NCBI GenBank assembly: GCA_021773015.1
Contig: JAJFKW010000001.1
Span: 1,116,001 to 1,180,000, forward strand
Reading direction: 5' to 3'
Source: Woeseia sp.
Lineage (GTDB): Bacteria; Pseudomonadota; Gammaproteobacteria; Steroidobacterales; Woeseiaceae
DNA length: 64,000 bases
How positions within the stretch are numbered: the first letter of the stretch is position 1; every line of letters starts with the position of its first letter. The position numbers and the translations under genes were made by a program. Below, piece after piece: positions 1 through 8,146 of this stretch. Below the pieces are notes generated by a model. It was given only the letters and a program-made list of their open reading frames with translations. It was not told where the DNA came from and made no database searches.

Positions 1-14
1 ATAATAGCTGTTGG

Positions 15-107
15 CTATCGCTGGCTGTCCGTCGCAAAGGTCGAGTAAGCGAGGGCCACGCAGAACCATGTTGCTAGCAACAATGCTGTGCTTGCGATAG
101 CGGTCAT
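15..107 (-). CDS. Possible 30-residue single-helix membrane protein
   Basis: A very short reading frame whose ATG overlaps the TGA of the upstream membrane-protein gene by one base (TGATG), a layout typical of translational coupling. The peptide is one hydrophobic stretch (residues about 3-22, with a Trp-Phe-Cys core) and a short polar tail ending SQR. No family is recognised. It could be a small membrane subunit partnering the 94-residue protein, or a chance frame. Only the coupling and hydrophobicity support it. Confidence 0.33.
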   Translation of the reverse strand: MTAIASTALLLATWFCVALAYSTFATDSQR

Positions 108-391
108 CAGCCGACGCTCGCCCTAAGTACAATATCTACATTTACATGAATGAACAGCGACACGGCCACAATAAGAGCGGCCTTGTTTGCTCTGCAAATC
201 TGCTGTGCAATCCAATCAAAAAGCGCTATGGAGAGGATGACGTATACAAGCAAACTAACAACCGGCGGTAGTAGCGGTCCTGTTACCTTGTCGGCTTGGG
301 CGATTGGAGCAAAGAAAAAGAGAACGCCGACGAGCGTAGAGATGAACGCGGCAACAAACGCAGCGATGACTGACTTCCAGTTGCGATCCAT
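107..391 (-). CDS. Small three-helix membrane protein, unknown function
   Basis: A 94-residue hydrophobic protein with three likely membrane segments (about residues 7-27, 43-63 and 72-90) joined by short loops. I chose the ATG at 391 over the in-frame ATG at 406 because a GGGGA motif lies four bases before it. No family motif is recognised. Its stop overlaps a possible tiny membrane ORF at 15-107. The upstream partner, if any, is not obvious: the next gene on the same strand starts at 1125 and is separated by a gap of over 200 bases. Confidence 0.55.
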   Translation of the reverse strand: MDRNWKSVIAAFVAAFISTLVGVLFFFAPIAQADKVTGPLLPPVVSLLVYVILSIALFDWIAQQICRANKAALIVAVSLFIHVNVDIVLRASVG

Positions 392-590
392 CAAGTCCCC
401 AACCATTACTTTGATTATTCGAAGACCCTTCGGAATTGTATTTTCAAAGATGATGCAATTCTTTCGAGCGGCAACCTAGGGTCAATTGCCGTCCCTAACA
501 ATCGTACAAGTTCCAGGGCCGCGATCGGAAGAGACGCCGGCATTTTGCGCTCGACACTGTGGAACAGCGACAATCACAGTTAGACTAACC

Positions 591-612
591 GGGATCGACA
601 CGCGTCGACCCC
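591..612 (-). terminator. Weak hairpin after the 11-residue-repeat gene
   Basis: A nine-base inverted repeat (GGGATCGAC / GTCGACCCC, one A-C mismatch, four-base loop) lies about 20 bases past the stop of the minus-strand gene at 631-1125. There is no T-run after it on the minus strand, so it is at best a weak or Rho-assisted terminator. Confidence 0.3.
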
Positions 613-630
613 GGCGCCAGCAATCAAGCT

Positions 631-1125
631 TTAGCTGTTGTCTTTGCGTCGTTGTCGATTTTCCTGCCGTCGATTGATGCGTTCGCCTTTATTGTCCAGA
701 CGCCGATCTGCGCGATTGCCCTTTTTGTCCAGACGGCGATCGATCCGCTCGCCCTTGTTATCGAGCCGTCGATCGATTCGGTCACCTTTGTTGTCTAGCC
801 GACGGTCAATTCGATCACCCTTGTTATCCAAACGCTCCGCCAAATCGTCCCGGCCTGCCTCTTCAGCGCGATCCGCTCTGTTATCCAGCCGTCGATCGAT
901 CCTGTCGCCTTTTTTGTCCAGACGCTGGTCAATGCGATCACCCTTGTTATCCAAGCGCTCTTCCACACGATCGCCTCTTTCGTCCAGCCGGTTCTCGATT
1001 CGATCGCCGCGCTCGTCTAACCTTTCTTCCACCACATCGCCTACATCTGCGAAAACAGCGGACGCGAAACTACTACCGAGGCCAATGAATCCTATCGTTA
1101 CAACTTTCAGTATACTTGTATTCAT
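631..1125 (-). CDS. Exported protein of tandem 11-residue charged repeats
   Basis: This 164-residue protein has a signal peptide (residues 1-27, ending ...SAVFA) and then about a dozen tandem copies of an 11-residue unit close to RIDRRLDNKGD. One unit is broken by a short insertion near the middle (RAEEAGRDDLAE). The charge pattern and 11-residue period fit a hendecad coiled coil or long amphipathic helix in the periplasm or at the cell surface. The ATG at 1125 has GGGAG ten bases upstream; a TTG at 1134 is possible but sits too close to that site. No enzyme motif is visible. It could be structural, membrane- or nucleic-acid-binding; I cannot choose. It is monocistronic: the next gene on this strand starts at 391. 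Confidence 0.75.
   Translation of the reverse strand: MNTSILKVVTIGFIGLGSSFASAVFADVGDVVEERLDERGDRIENRLDERGDRVEERLDNKGDRIDQRLDKKGDRIDRRLDNRADRAEEAGRDDLAERLDNKGDRIDRRLDNKGDRIDRRLDNKGERIDRRLDKKGNRADRRLDNKGERINRRQENRQRRKDNS
660..1041 (-). repeat. 33-bp tandem repeat inside the coding region
   Basis: The DNA here repeats with a 33-bp period (units such as cttgttatccagccgtcgat), matching the 11-residue protein repeat. Copies differ at synonymous and conservative positions. This is coding repetition, not a CRISPR: there are no unique spacers. Copy number could vary between strains by slippage or recombination. Confidence 0.8.
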
Positions 1126-1298
1126 GACTTTCAATCTCCCAACATCCCAAACTTAGTTGCTTGTTGCTAGTACAACGCGGCGCTCGGGCTCGGGTTGACA
1201 GTCAAACCGAAAACCAGCTTATTGTAAAATCAGCGATTCACTCGTATAGCGGCCCGCTATCTGGCAAGCTCCGTGGTCAAATACAGCGAGGACCCCAG

Positions 1299-2588
1299 AT
1301 GGCCACTAGCATTGCCGATCTTAATGCGTCATTTAAGAAGCACAGATTGCGTGTTCTTATCGCAATTACGCTTGGCTATGGCTTTATCTATACCTGCCGA
1401 TTGGGCCTAAGCATTGTCAAAAAGCCGTTAATCGACAACGGTATCTTTACGGTCGAAGATCTTGGGCTGATAGGCGCAGCATTCCTCTACGGCTATGCGA
1501 CCGGCAAGTTTCTAAACGGATTCGCGGCGGACCATTTTCGCCCACGCGTGTTTTTCAGTATCAGCATACTTGCTGCGGCCATCATAAACCTTGTAATGGG
1601 AACGTCGACGCTGCTGTGGCTTTCCTTTATTTTGTGGGCGCTAAACGGTTGGTTCCAAGGAATGGCGGCGCCCGCCGCAATCATCACTGTCACCAACTGG
1701 TTTACTTTAAGTCAGCGCGGGCGGGCATATGGAATATGGAGCGCCTCACACGCTATCGGCGAAGGCACTACGTTTTTCGTGGTCGCCGCGATTGTCAGCG
1801 CATATGGTTGGCACTATGGATTTATTGCCCCGGGAATTTTGTGCATCGGTGTAGCCGCTTGTGTCTATGCCGTCATGCGTGACGCGCCGAAAACTATGGG
1901 CCTGCCGAGCGTCCAGGAATATTACGGAGAGCCAGAAAACCCACCGAACGAAAAAAGCACGTGGGCTACGCAAAAAATCGTTTTCGGTATTCGTGCGATG
2001 TGGATTGTCGCCTTGGCTAGCGCTCTGATGTATGTCACTCGTTATGCCATCAACAGTTGGGGCATTCTCTATCTTCAAGAAGACAAAGGTCTGTCTTTGC
2101 TTGGCGCTGGCGAACTGCTATTTTATGCGAGCATCGCTGGAATATTCGGATCCATCGCATTTGGCTTCATCTCCGACAATATGTTTTCGGCGCGACGGCC
2201 GCCAGCTAACCTGCTGTTCGCGATTGTTGAAGTGTTGTCATTAGTAGTAATTTTCTACGGCCCGCAAGACCCTTGGATAATGAAAGCGGCCTTTATTGCC
2301 TACGGCGCATCGCTCAGCGGGCTTATCGCGTCGGTAGGCGGACTCTTCGCCGTCGATATTGCGCCGCGAGGCGCAACCGGTGCAGCTATGGGTTTCGTGG
2401 GTGCATTTAGTTACATCGGAGCCGGAACTCAAGATATTGTCAGTGCACGTCTTATCGAGGCTGGAACCGTTGTAGTTGACGGCACGAAAATCTACAACTT
2501 CGATATCGCCGTGCAATTTTGGATAGCGACTTCTGTGGTTTCTATGTTGCTCGCAGCCACTCTGTGGAAAACCAAAGTCCGCGACTAA
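1299..2588 (+). CDS. MFS transporter, organophosphate:phosphate antiporter (GlpT/UhpT-like) family
   Basis: A 429-residue transporter with about 12 membrane helices. The N-terminal stretch YTCRLGLSIVKKPL resembles the conserved OPA segment (Tyr, Arg, Ser, Lys-Pro), and NWF-x4-RGRAYGIWSASHAIGE is the cytoplasmic motif of GlpT/UhpT/PgtP proteins, which exchange inorganic phosphate for sugar phosphates or glycerol 3-phosphate. I chose the ATG at 1299 because CGAGGA precedes it by about eight bases; the frame extends to 1161 but that extension is not transporter-like. It ends in TAATG, overlapping the HAD phosphatase start. The pair suggests uptake of a phosphorylated metabolite followed by dephosphorylation. 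Substrate not determined. Confidence 0.85.
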   Translation: MATSIADLNASFKKHRLRVLIAITLGYGFIYTCRLGLSIVKKPLIDNGIFTVEDLGLIGAAFLYGYATGKFLNGFAADHFRPRVFFSISILAAAIINLVMGTSTLLWLSFILWALNGWFQGMAAPAAIITVTNWFTLSQRGRAYGIWSASHAIGEGTTFFVVAAIVSAYGWHYGFIAPGILCIGVAACVYAVMRDAPKTMGLPSVQEYYGEPENPPNEKSTWATQKIVFGIRAMWIVALASALMYVTRYAINSWGILYLQEDKGLSLLGAGELLFYASIAGIFGSIAFGFISDNMFSARRPPANLLFAIVEVLSLVVIFYGPQDPWIMKAAFIAYGASLSGLIASVGGLFAVDIAPRGATGAAMGFVGAFSYIGAGTQDIVSARLIEAGTVVVDGTKIYNFDIAVQFWIATSVVSMLLAATLWKTKVRD

Positions 2589-3193
2589 TGTCTACTGCAA
2601 TTGATGTCATATTATTCGACCTCGGTGGCGTCCTCCTGGATTTGAATGATCCGTACGATACGTTCGAAATGCCGCGTGACGGCACAGATTTCCACGAACG
2701 CTGGTTACTATCAGACGCCGTGCGTGCGTTGGAGTGCGGACAACTCAGTGTTGCTGAATTTGTGAGGAAAATCGTAATTGAGTTCGAATTGCCTTACGGC
2801 GAGCAACGATTTCTCGAAAACTTTTCGCGTTGGCCGAAGTGCCTTTTCCCGGAAGCAATATCTCTATTAGAAAGCTTGGATGGAGAAGCAAACATTGCGC
2901 TGCTATCGAATACCAATGCCGTCCACTGGGAACGGGCCGACATCGCCGGTGTATTACAGCCACGGTTCGATCAGGTATTTCTCTCCTATCGAACTGGACT
3001 GCTTAAACCAGACCGCGAAGCGTACGAAGCCGTGATAGGTCACTATGGATGCTCGCCTGCGTCGATTCTTTTTCTTGACGATAACCCACTTAACGTAGAC
3101 GGTGCGAAGGACGTTGGTATTCACGCTCTGTTGACGCGGGGCGCAGACGAATTGAAAAACAACCTGCGCGCTGTTGGATTCAACATAGAATAA
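2588..3193 (+). CDS. HAD-superfamily phosphatase, YihX-like
   Basis: A 201-residue HAD hydrolase. Motif I is FDLGGVLLD with nucleophile Asp11; the usual second Asp at +2 is Gly, as in YihX-type enzymes (FDLGNV). Motif II is LLSNTN, motif III the KPD segment, motif IV FLDDNPLNVDGA. YihX relatives hydrolyse alpha-glucose 1-phosphate and other small phosphomonoesters. The ATG at 2588 overlaps the transporter stop (TAATG), so the two are probably translated together. It converges on the collagen-like gene with a ten-base gap. Confidence 0.83.
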   Translation: MSTAIDVILFDLGGVLLDLNDPYDTFEMPRDGTDFHERWLLSDAVRALECGQLSVAEFVRKIVIEFELPYGEQRFLENFSRWPKCLFPEAISLLESLDGEANIALLSNTNAVHWERADIAGVLQPRFDQVFLSYRTGLLKPDREAYEAVIGHYGCSPASILFLDDNPLNVDGAKDVGIHALLTRGADELKNNLRAVGFNIE

Positions 3194-3203
3194 TCTGTGT
3201 GCA

Positions 3204-4862
3204 TTAGTCAGGCGATTGCATACTCTTGTCGAGCCGCATTTCTAATTCGTCAATTTGCCGTTGTTGCAGCTGAACAACCCGGGTCAGAACGGCGACGATA
3301 TCCATAGTGCTGAGGCTGTCACGATTCGTGGACGAAACTAACTCGGGTACATCTTCTGCAATGAATCCGACATATTCTTCGGATCGATCCTGCTTGTAAT
3401 TAAAGCGTACTGGCTCCAATGCCGATAGGGCCGCAAGTGCCTCTTCTGTCGTGAGATCAACAATATTTTCTTTACGGCTACGGGATGAACTGTTTGTCCA
3501 AACACCGCCGGCCGAAACGTAAGCGCCACTGGCCATTTCAATTGGATGGGACGGACGTGCCATTCCGATTCCGACGTTGCCATCGCCGTCGATCGTAATG
3601 CGATCCACAGAACCCGCACCAATCGTCAACGTGTTTGCACGATTGTGCATGATGTACCCGGTATCGCCCGATGATTGTGTCAGCATCAGTCCGGCAACAC
3701 TGCTGTTGCGCTCGTGAATCTGAATATTGCCGTTCACCTCGAGTCGCTGCTGTGGCTCTTTTGTACCTATGCCGACGTTGCGTCCGTTATCGAAAATTTG
3801 TGAATTTCCGCCGACGCTACTGGCGGTGAATTTCATCAGGTAGTCGACTGTACCCTCAATCGCTGAGGAATCGCCGGACTTTGCGCGCTTCGAGTTTTTA
3901 TCGTTCCCAACATCGCCGGTCGGGCCTGGCGGTCCAGTCGGACCTGGTGGACCCGTGGGCCCTGGTGGACCCGTTGGCCCCGGTGGACCTACGGCCCCCA
4001 ATGGACCGTCAATACCCGATGGACCTGACGGACCCGGTGGGCCGACGGGGCCGACGGGGCCGACGGGGCCAGCCGGACCGACGAGTTCGACAGTTGCCAA
4101 TATCGAATCTTCCGAAACTACGGTCGGATCCACTTCTTCCGACGCAAGTGATTTCTCGGGTTGTGTTGCCGCCTCTTCGTTAACTGCTGTCGCGGCGACA
4201 GTAGGATGCTCCTCGTTCACAACGTCGGAAGACATCACGGCGACCTTTGCACCTGTAACCTCAGACGATTCCGAATCAGCCTCGGTCGCGACTGACTCGA
4301 TGTTCGCGGATACTGCCTGTGAGGTAGGCGTTTCCGCATGCGTGTCTTCGCTCGCTGCCTCTTCGACGACTGCTATAGCGGTTGCGACTTCAACTTCCGT
4401 GACAATATTTTCCTCGACCGGTGCTACGTCAACCGTAGCATTCGCTATTTCCTGTGTACTCTCGTTTGCAACAACGCCGACGTCATCTTTCACATCCGAG
4501 GCTGATTCATCTGCGATTGGCTCGATGCTGCCTTGATCTGCGTCGTCGGTGCCAGACAACAATTGCGGACTATCGGCAGTGGCCGTCTTCGAAAAATCCT
4601 CGTCGGAGATCTTCGTTGCCCAATCCACACTAACGTAGCCGTGCGTATCTCCTTCGATCCGTACTTTGTACCAGTCCGCTTCGACGGCGATCAAAGGTAA
4701 GCCGCTGCCCTGCCGCAGCTTGCCGACAATCTCGGACTTTGCATCAGCCTCCATTCGCACATTGACATGACTCTGAACTGAATCAATCGGAATGATCAGT
4801 TCTTCTGCGTAAGTTGATAACGATAAGCACAGCAACACTGTAAGTAGAACTAGCGCGCGCAT
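3204..4862 (-). CDS. Exported SH3 / collagen-like / S74-chaperone surface protein
   Basis: A 552-residue modular exported protein. Residues 1-19 are a signal peptide; about 22-84 form a bacterial SH3-like domain; 90-255 are acidic, Ala/Val/Glu/Ser-rich and probably disordered; about 260-315 are 19 perfect Gly-X-Y triplets (mostly GPV, GPP, GPT), a collagen-like triple helix; 345-440 look like tail-fibre beta-repeats ([18 protein letters not shown]); and about 450-540 resemble a peptidase S74 / intramolecular chaperone domain ([31 protein letters not shown]) with a final trimer-forming coiled coil. The family logic predicts a trimeric fibre. Start at 4862 is set by GGGAGC upstream and the signal peptide. 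Monocistronic. Confidence 0.85.
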   Translation of the reverse strand: MRALVLLTVLLCLSLSTYAEELIIPIDSVQSHVNVRMEADAKSEIVGKLRQGSGLPLIAVEADWYKVRIEGDTHGYVSVDWATKISDEDFSKTATADSPQLLSGTDDADQGSIEPIADESASDVKDDVGVVANESTQEIANATVDVAPVEENIVTEVEVATAIAVVEEAASEDTHAETPTSQAVSANIESVATEADSESSEVTGAKVAVMSSDVVNEEHPTVAATAVNEEAATQPEKSLASEEVDPTVVSEDSILATVELVGPAGPVGPVGPVGPPGPSGPSGIDGPLGAVGPPGPTGPPGPTGPPGPTGPPGPTGDVGNDKNSKRAKSGDSSAIEGTVDYLMKFTASSVGGNSQIFDNGRNVGIGTKEPQQRLEVNGNIQIHERNSSVAGLMLTQSSGDTGYIMHNRANTLTIGAGSVDRITIDGDGNVGIGMARPSHPIEMASGAYVSAGGVWTNSSSRSRKENIVDLTTEEALAALSALEPVRFNYKQDRSEEYVGFIAEDVPELVSSTNRDSLSTMDIVAVLTRVVQLQQRQIDELEMRLDKSMQSPD

Positions 4863-5200
4863 GGTCTGCTCCCAAGCAGTGAATTTCTGCTTCTGTATGC
4901 CACATTCCACCGCGCAAAAGGGTGACGTAGTAGCGAGCCGTGGTATTCACCCGGGACTTGACGCTATATGGCGACAGTTTGGATTCAAAATCAATGACTT
5001 ACAGCCGCTCTCGATGATCAATAGATGCGCCGCACGAAGACTATTCTGCCATTAGCGCAAATCGCACTCCGAGTAATTTCGCCTGCGCCTGGTCATTGGC
5101 ACGACATCGTTGGCAATTCATATTCTCTGATTCCACCATCTGATCCGCGATCCACAGCAAATTGAGCGTGGCGCTGAGACCGTGAGACACTTGTGTTGTC
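4863..5200. other. Intergenic stretch with no convincing gene
   Basis: This divergent gap should hold the promoters of the collagen-like gene (minus) and the acyltransferase (plus). I found no strong sigma-70 pair. A 53-codon minus-strand frame (5041-5202, with one Cys-x-x-Cys) is open but lacks a ribosome site and overlaps the acyltransferase start. Confidence 0.4.
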
Positions 5201-5761
5201 ATGCTGCAACGCTTAGCCAAAAAGTTACTTACCTGGGGCCGCTGGACGGTTGTTGGTGACGTACCAGCGATCGACAAAGCCGTATTTGTAGCAGCATTTC
5301 ACACTTCCAATTGGGACGGATTCTGGTTGATCGTGTACAAAATTGCGTTTGATGTGCGGATAAAATTCCTGGCCAAAAATGCGCTTTTTTGGTGGCCACT
5401 AGGTCCGTTTCTTCGCAAACTCGGCGCGATTCCCGTCGACCGAGATAAACCCGGTGCGGTTGTTGGCCGTCTTGTCGATGAGTTCGCAACCCATGAACAG
5501 TTGTTCCTTGCTCTCGCACCAGAGGGTACGCGCAAATGGCGACCGTATTGGAAGACTGGTTTTTATAAGATAGCAATCGCCGCGGACGTGCCCATCGTCC
5601 TCACATTTTTGGATTACCAAAATCGGCAGCTCGGCATCGGTCCGACATTGCATGCCAGTGGCGACGTCGCACAAGATTTGAAATTTATTCGTGCGTTCTA
5701 TGCACCTAAGGCGCCACGATACCCAGCCCTAAAAGGCCCAATCGCGTTCCCGCCCGACTAA
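5201..5761 (+). CDS. PlsC-like 1-acylglycerol-3-phosphate acyltransferase family protein
   Basis: A 186-residue member of the PlsC / lysophospholipid acyltransferase family. It carries HTSNWD (the H-x4-D catalytic box, about residues 34-39) and PEGTRK (the phosphate-binding box, about 108-113). It is shorter than canonical PlsC (about 240 residues) and matches the compact acyltransferases that begin directly with a membrane-facing helix. It should transfer an acyl chain to a lysolipid or related acceptor at the inner membrane face; the substrate is unknown. No clear ribosome site is visible, but the start fits the domain. It converges with the TonB receptor gene. Confidence 0.8.
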   Translation: MLQRLAKKLLTWGRWTVVGDVPAIDKAVFVAAFHTSNWDGFWLIVYKIAFDVRIKFLAKNALFWWPLGPFLRKLGAIPVDRDKPGAVVGRLVDEFATHEQLFLALAPEGTRKWRPYWKTGFYKIAIAADVPIVLTFLDYQNRQLGIGPTLHASGDVAQDLKFIRAFYAPKAPRYPALKGPIAFPPD

Positions 5762-5786
5762 CCTGGAAAATCGCTAGCGTTGTGAC

Positions 5787-7844
5787 TTAGCGCCATGATC
5801 GTTGCACCTGTAGGCTCCAGTTGCGACCTACACTATCAATTCCAGAACCATGTGCTCGATAGGCTTTGTCGAGTATGTTGTCCACGCCGACGCGCACGCG
5901 CCAGCCGGTTTCTAAATGCAGTTGCGCCTGCAAACCAACAATTCCCCAACCGGCCGTTCCTTGCGGGTCTATTCTCACGTCGCGAACATCTCGCGGACTC
6001 AATCTATTTTGGTCATCGGCAAAACGCACCCACGCCTTCCATGACCAAGTTTGATTTTGCAGATAGTCAACGTTTAGCGATCCATTGATCGGCGGAATTC
6101 GATCCGCAGCACTACTTTCGCCATCGGCAACAATTTCTTCGCCGCGCGTGTAGTTTAGCGTGCCTTGAACGTGCCATCGGTCCGACACGGCAATCCGCAT
6201 TGCCATTTCAGCGCCGAATATTGTCGCTTCTGCAGCATTGACACTGCGAATAACATCCCGGCCATCGGCCGTTATGTCGCCAGTCAGTTCAGAGGTAATT
6301 TTGTCGCTGTAGCGCAATCCAAAAACTGCGATATCGAATTGCATGGAGGATGCTGCGTAGCGAATGCCAACATCACCTTGACGAACCCGCTCTGACGAGA
6401 GATTGACGTTCGGCACGTTAAAACGGTTTCCGGGTCTTGCTCCTAGTGTTCCAAGGTCAAATATGTTCGGCGCGCGAAATCCGAATCCAATATTGCTGGT
6501 AAATTTGAGCGTTTCGTTAAGATCGAAGATCCAGCCGATATCGCCACTAATATCGGTTTCGGACAGCGATGTTGGCAGAGATTGCGGCGCCAACTCCAAA
6601 TCAATATTAACGCTGGCCACTCGTAGCCCGCCGCTGAGCACTTGCCTGCTTGAGACATTACGTAGCATGTTTCCGTAGATGGCGAATTGCTGAACACGCG
6701 ACCCGTCGGGAAAACGCGGCGCTATCGTTTGTGTCTCACCAGATAGTATGTCTTCAGCACGACGCTCGCTGCGAACTTGATCTGTATAAAATTCCCCACC
6801 AACTATCCACGAACCGTCATCGTGTTCACGCACCACATTTGCGGTCAATCCAATTAGGTCACTGCGATTTTTCTCAAGACGGCGTTCGGTGGACAAAAAA
6901 TCACGACTTCGGCGGTCATCGACGATTCGCTGCCAAGCCGCGTCAATATTCCAATCCAAATCCCAGAGGCCGTCAGCTTGACTGAGCTTTGAGTGAACAA
7001 ACAGCCGCCTATTCGGCGCGAAACTGAATTCTGCCGACGAAGGTTCGACCTGCCCGAAGCCCGCAGTCAACTCGTCTATACGCGGCGTGTTTGGCTGCGT
7101 TAAGAAGTGCACATCGACCAGCCAGGTTAGATCTCGCTCGTTCCGGGTTGCCACCACCACGCGCGCGGCCTTTTGCGTATAGCCAGTCGGGTTCAATCGC
7201 CCACCAGAACCGGTGCGACGATTTCCAGTATCCTGATATTCGCCACTGATAGACGCAGCTACCCCGGCATTGCCGAAATCCAGTGTCCCGCGAGTAATTT
7301 TGCTGAGATCGGCAGAATCGAGCGATAAGTTGACGTCCCCTGCGAATTTCAACTTATCGCTGGAAAATTCAGGAACCCGAGTTACTAATTGAACAACGCC
7401 TCCGACAGCATCATTACCGTAAAGCGATGCTGGCGTTCCGCGAACAACTTCAATGCGGTCAACCGAGCTAATTGGCACTAGTGCCAAATACTGCGTAGGG
7501 GCACTTCGAAATATTGCATTGTTCAGCCGAATTCCGTCTACCAAATGCAAAATCGCGGATCCTCGCAAGCCGCGGATGATTGCGCTGCCTTGACCCGGTG
7601 TGGTTTGCTGAAGATATACGCCGGCCTGACCAGCCAGCGAATCCGTAACTAATTTTTGCGACTGAATTGAATTGGCATCAACAACAGTAACCTGGGCAGA
7701 TATATTGGCGACTTCCGTCGGCCTGCGGGTCGCGGTAACCAAAATCTCCTCAATCCCGTCGCTATTGGCAACCGCTAGTTCGGCCAAGCACAGCAACATG
7801 AAAACCATCGGAATCTTGAATGATTTTGCTAACTGAACGGACAT
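5787..7844 (-). CDS. TonB-dependent outer-membrane receptor, heme/hemoglobin-type
   Basis: A 685-residue TonB-dependent receptor. After a signal peptide come a TonB box region (EEILVTATRR), a plug domain (DSLAGQAGVYLQQ, IRGLRGSAILHLVDGIRLN, VEVVRGTPASLYGNDAVGG) and a 22-strand-type barrel ending in Arg-Ser-Trp-Arg. GVVQLVTR and GFRAPNIFDLG are typical of the hemoglobin/heme receptor subfamily, so heme or another iron chelate is the best guess; cobalamin remains possible. The ATG at 7844 lacks a good ribosome site; a TTG at 7874 is an alternative. No tonB/exbBD or ABC genes are nearby. A weak Fur-like half-site lies at 7939-7951. Confidence 0.82.
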   Translation of the reverse strand: MSVQLAKSFKIPMVFMLLCLAELAVANSDGIEEILVTATRRPTEVANISAQVTVVDANSIQSQKLVTDSLAGQAGVYLQQTTPGQGSAIIRGLRGSAILHLVDGIRLNNAIFRSAPTQYLALVPISSVDRIEVVRGTPASLYGNDAVGGVVQLVTRVPEFSSDKLKFAGDVNLSLDSADLSKITRGTLDFGNAGVAASISGEYQDTGNRRTGSGGRLNPTGYTQKAARVVVATRNERDLTWLVDVHFLTQPNTPRIDELTAGFGQVEPSSAEFSFAPNRRLFVHSKLSQADGLWDLDWNIDAAWQRIVDDRRSRDFLSTERRLEKNRSDLIGLTANVVREHDDGSWIVGGEFYTDQVRSERRAEDILSGETQTIAPRFPDGSRVQQFAIYGNMLRNVSSRQVLSGGLRVASVNIDLELAPQSLPTSLSETDISGDIGWIFDLNETLKFTSNIGFGFRAPNIFDLGTLGARPGNRFNVPNVNLSSERVRQGDVGIRYAASSMQFDIAVFGLRYSDKITSELTGDITADGRDVIRSVNAAEATIFGAEMAMRIAVSDRWHVQGTLNYTRGEEIVADGESSAADRIPPINGSLNVDYLQNQTWSWKAWVRFADDQNRLSPRDVRDVRIDPQGTAGWGIVGLQAQLHLETGWRVRVGVDNILDKAYRAHGSGIDSVGRNWSLQVQRSWR

Positions 7845-8146
7845 GCGGTTGCATGACTGAGGGGCGTAATTCAATATTTTTCACAGCGGCAACTGCAGCG
7901 GAACATTTTGCTGAGACCTTGGGCGAAATTCAATAGGCTAAATGATTCTCGCCGCTAATTGGAATAAGCTTCCACGGGCGCTCAGCGCAAAGCCGACAAT
8001 TGCCTATCGTAAATGAAATAATCGGCAGTGGATCCCGGTCCCTATAGGCGCTCGCTATCCATCGCAACATATAAAGTCCAGTAGAAACGCGCGTAAACTA
8101 CTGAGAATACGCGACATACGATCAACCATATATCCTGGGGAATTAG
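7845..8146. promoter_or_regulatory. Divergent control region, receptor / ThDP-enzyme operon
   Basis: A 302-base non-coding gap between a minus-strand receptor and a plus-strand operon, so it must hold both promoters. The only suggestive element is TAAATGATTCTC (7939-7950), which resembles half of a Fur box. GGGG (8137-8140) is the ribosome site of the plus-strand gene. No confident -35/-10 pair was found. Confidence 0.4.

Noticed and set aside
660-1041. Regular 33-bp repeats that look CRISPR-like
   Set aside because: There are no unique spacers; the period matches an 11-residue protein repeat in an open frame with a signal peptide.
638-1156. 172-codon plus-strand Arg/Ser-rich frame
   Set aside because: Antisense shadow of the repeat protein; no ribosome site and an unlikely composition.
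3955-4536. Long plus-strand frame with Gly-Pro triplets
   Set aside because: It is the antisense image of the collagen-like and Ala/Ser-rich part of the real minus-strand gene.
5041-5202. 53-codon minus-strand frame with a Cys-x-x-Cys
   Set aside because: No ribosome site, overlaps the acyltransferase start and has no recognisable family.
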